From Nageia nagi (lineage: Eukaryota > Pinophyta): DNA of 64,000 bases. The stretch spans positions 149,544,001 through 149,608,000 of the forward strand of contig JBITNC010000001.1 of assembly GCA_050084985.1 (NCBI GenBank), in the 5' to 3' direction. The notes below the pieces were generated by a model, which was not told the origin of the DNA, made no database searches, and saw nothing but the letters and a program-made list of their open reading frames with translations. A program made the position numbers and the translations under genes. The stretch's first letter is position 1; every line of letters starts with the position of its first letter. Positions 63,466 through 64,000 of this stretch are shown here, piece after piece.

Positions 63466-64000
63466 ATGGTTGAAACCTTCATACTTAAGCATATACTCGA
63501 TGGTTCCAACTTCGGTATAAGGGAACCTTGTATGAAAGCTGAGTTACAAGTAAGGAAGCTATGGAAAATAGTTAATGAAGACTTGGTCGCTCTTACAGAT
63601 GAGAAGGCTCTTGAAATCTACAACTCAAAGAATGAGTTAGCAACTTCAATGATTTATCGTGCAGTTTCAGATGACGTACTTCTCATGATCTCTTCTTCAA
63701 CATCAGCAAAGGAAGCTTGGGATAGGCTAAAGAAAATTTACCTTGGGTCAAAATTTTCAAGGAGGTTCACTATTTTACAAAAGTTGTTGCAATATCATCA
63801 AGGTGAAGATGAAAGTGCTTCTATTTACTTGACCAAAATCATTGACCTTAGGACACAACTAGTTGGCTATGGGTGCAACTGGATCAATAATGAGTTCATG
63901 GTCTTCATCATTCTTCAAAGCCTTTCTACAAAGTTCAGTAACTTTATCACGGTTATGAAAACTAGGCTTGATGATGAAGAAGATGTCATCTCTCTTGATA
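63466..64000 (+). CDS. Copia-2 gag polyprotein, 5' part, open at the window edge
   Basis: ATG at 63466 opens a frame that stays open to the last base (178 codons). It begins MVETFILKHILDGSNFGIRE. It contains the copia gag (UBN2-type) pattern with KLWKIVNEDLVALTDEKALE, an alternating helix around ISSSTSAKEAWDRLKKIYLG, FTILQKLLQYHQGEDESASI, YLTKIIDLRTQLVGYGCNWI and FVIxLQSLSTKF-like spacing in FIILQSLSTKFSNF. The product would be the particle protein, followed outside the window by a zinc knuckle and pol. No lesion is visible in this part. It uses the LTR and PBS at 59742-60244, 3.2 kb upstream. Confidence 0.88.
   Translation, partial: MVETFILKHILDGSNFGIREPCMKAELQVRKLWKIVNEDLVALTDEKALEIYNSKNELATSMIYRAVSDDVLLMISSSTSAKEAWDRLKKIYLGSKFSRRFTILQKLLQYHQGEDESASIYLTKIIDLRTQLVGYGCNWINNEFMVFIILQSLSTKFSNFITVMKTRLDDEEDVISLD

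Overview
The window reads as nuclear DNA of a seed plant with a large, transposon-bloated genome. A conifer or other gymnosperm is the best guess. The reasons are one ordinary host gene split by an intron of about 41.7 kb, that intron packed with old nested LINE, copia, gypsy and hAT elements, and a gag-like ORF type I associate with conifer genomes. The organism is an inference; no species marker is visible.

Host gene. The only intact host gene is on the + strand: the C-terminal part of a plant A1-type aspartyl protease of the APF1-like group, probably GPI-anchored. Its visible exons are 3523-3764, 4117-4344, 4484-4619, 4704-4774, 4870-4969, 5058-5124, 46790-46861 and 47114-47361. All phases agree and there is no stop until 47359-47361. 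The N-terminal exons, with the signal peptide and first catalytic Asp, must lie upstream of the window.

The giant intron (5125-46789), left to right. (1) A LINE remnant (5585-6864, resuming at 20890) is split by a copia element (6870-20884, perfect 5-bp target duplication ATAAT). The 3' LTR of that copia is itself cut into three pieces by two insertions. The first is an unusual 8.5-kb unit, called element P here (10074-18594), which contains a shorter deletion derivative of itself (14467-16997). The second is a reverse-oriented retroposed sequence (18891-20799) with a 14-bp duplication and a poly-T end. (2) A broken hAT transposase gene (21690-24090, minus) carries a 207-bp MITE. A foldback element follows at 24705-24877. 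(3) An L1-type LINE (25340-31430, minus) has a tandem array between its ORF1 and ORF2. (4) A second LINE (31430-38635, minus) is interrupted by a complete hAT element (34255-38379, TSD GCGAGAAG). (5) A Ty3/gypsy element (39185-46002) has 1.1-kb LTRs, PBS, PPT and nearly complete but disabled gag-pol.

Downstream of the host gene (47362-64000) lie a GGGAAC-rich repeat zone, a LINE fragment of the second family, AT-rich DNA with a long (TA)n tract, a reverse-strand copia LTR, short tandem repeats and a hAT C-terminal fragment. Last comes a copia element whose gag is open to the right edge. Its 3.2-kb leader carries fragments of at least two host gene families, PPR and mitochondrial-type ClpP.

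The most interesting structure is element P. It has 5-bp target duplications and short matching ends, no LTR pair, a single degenerate gag-like ORF, and an array of eight long palindromes near one end that is conserved in both copies. I saw no tRNA, rRNA or CRISPR features. All transposon genes appear inactivated except possibly the partial copia gag at the right edge.
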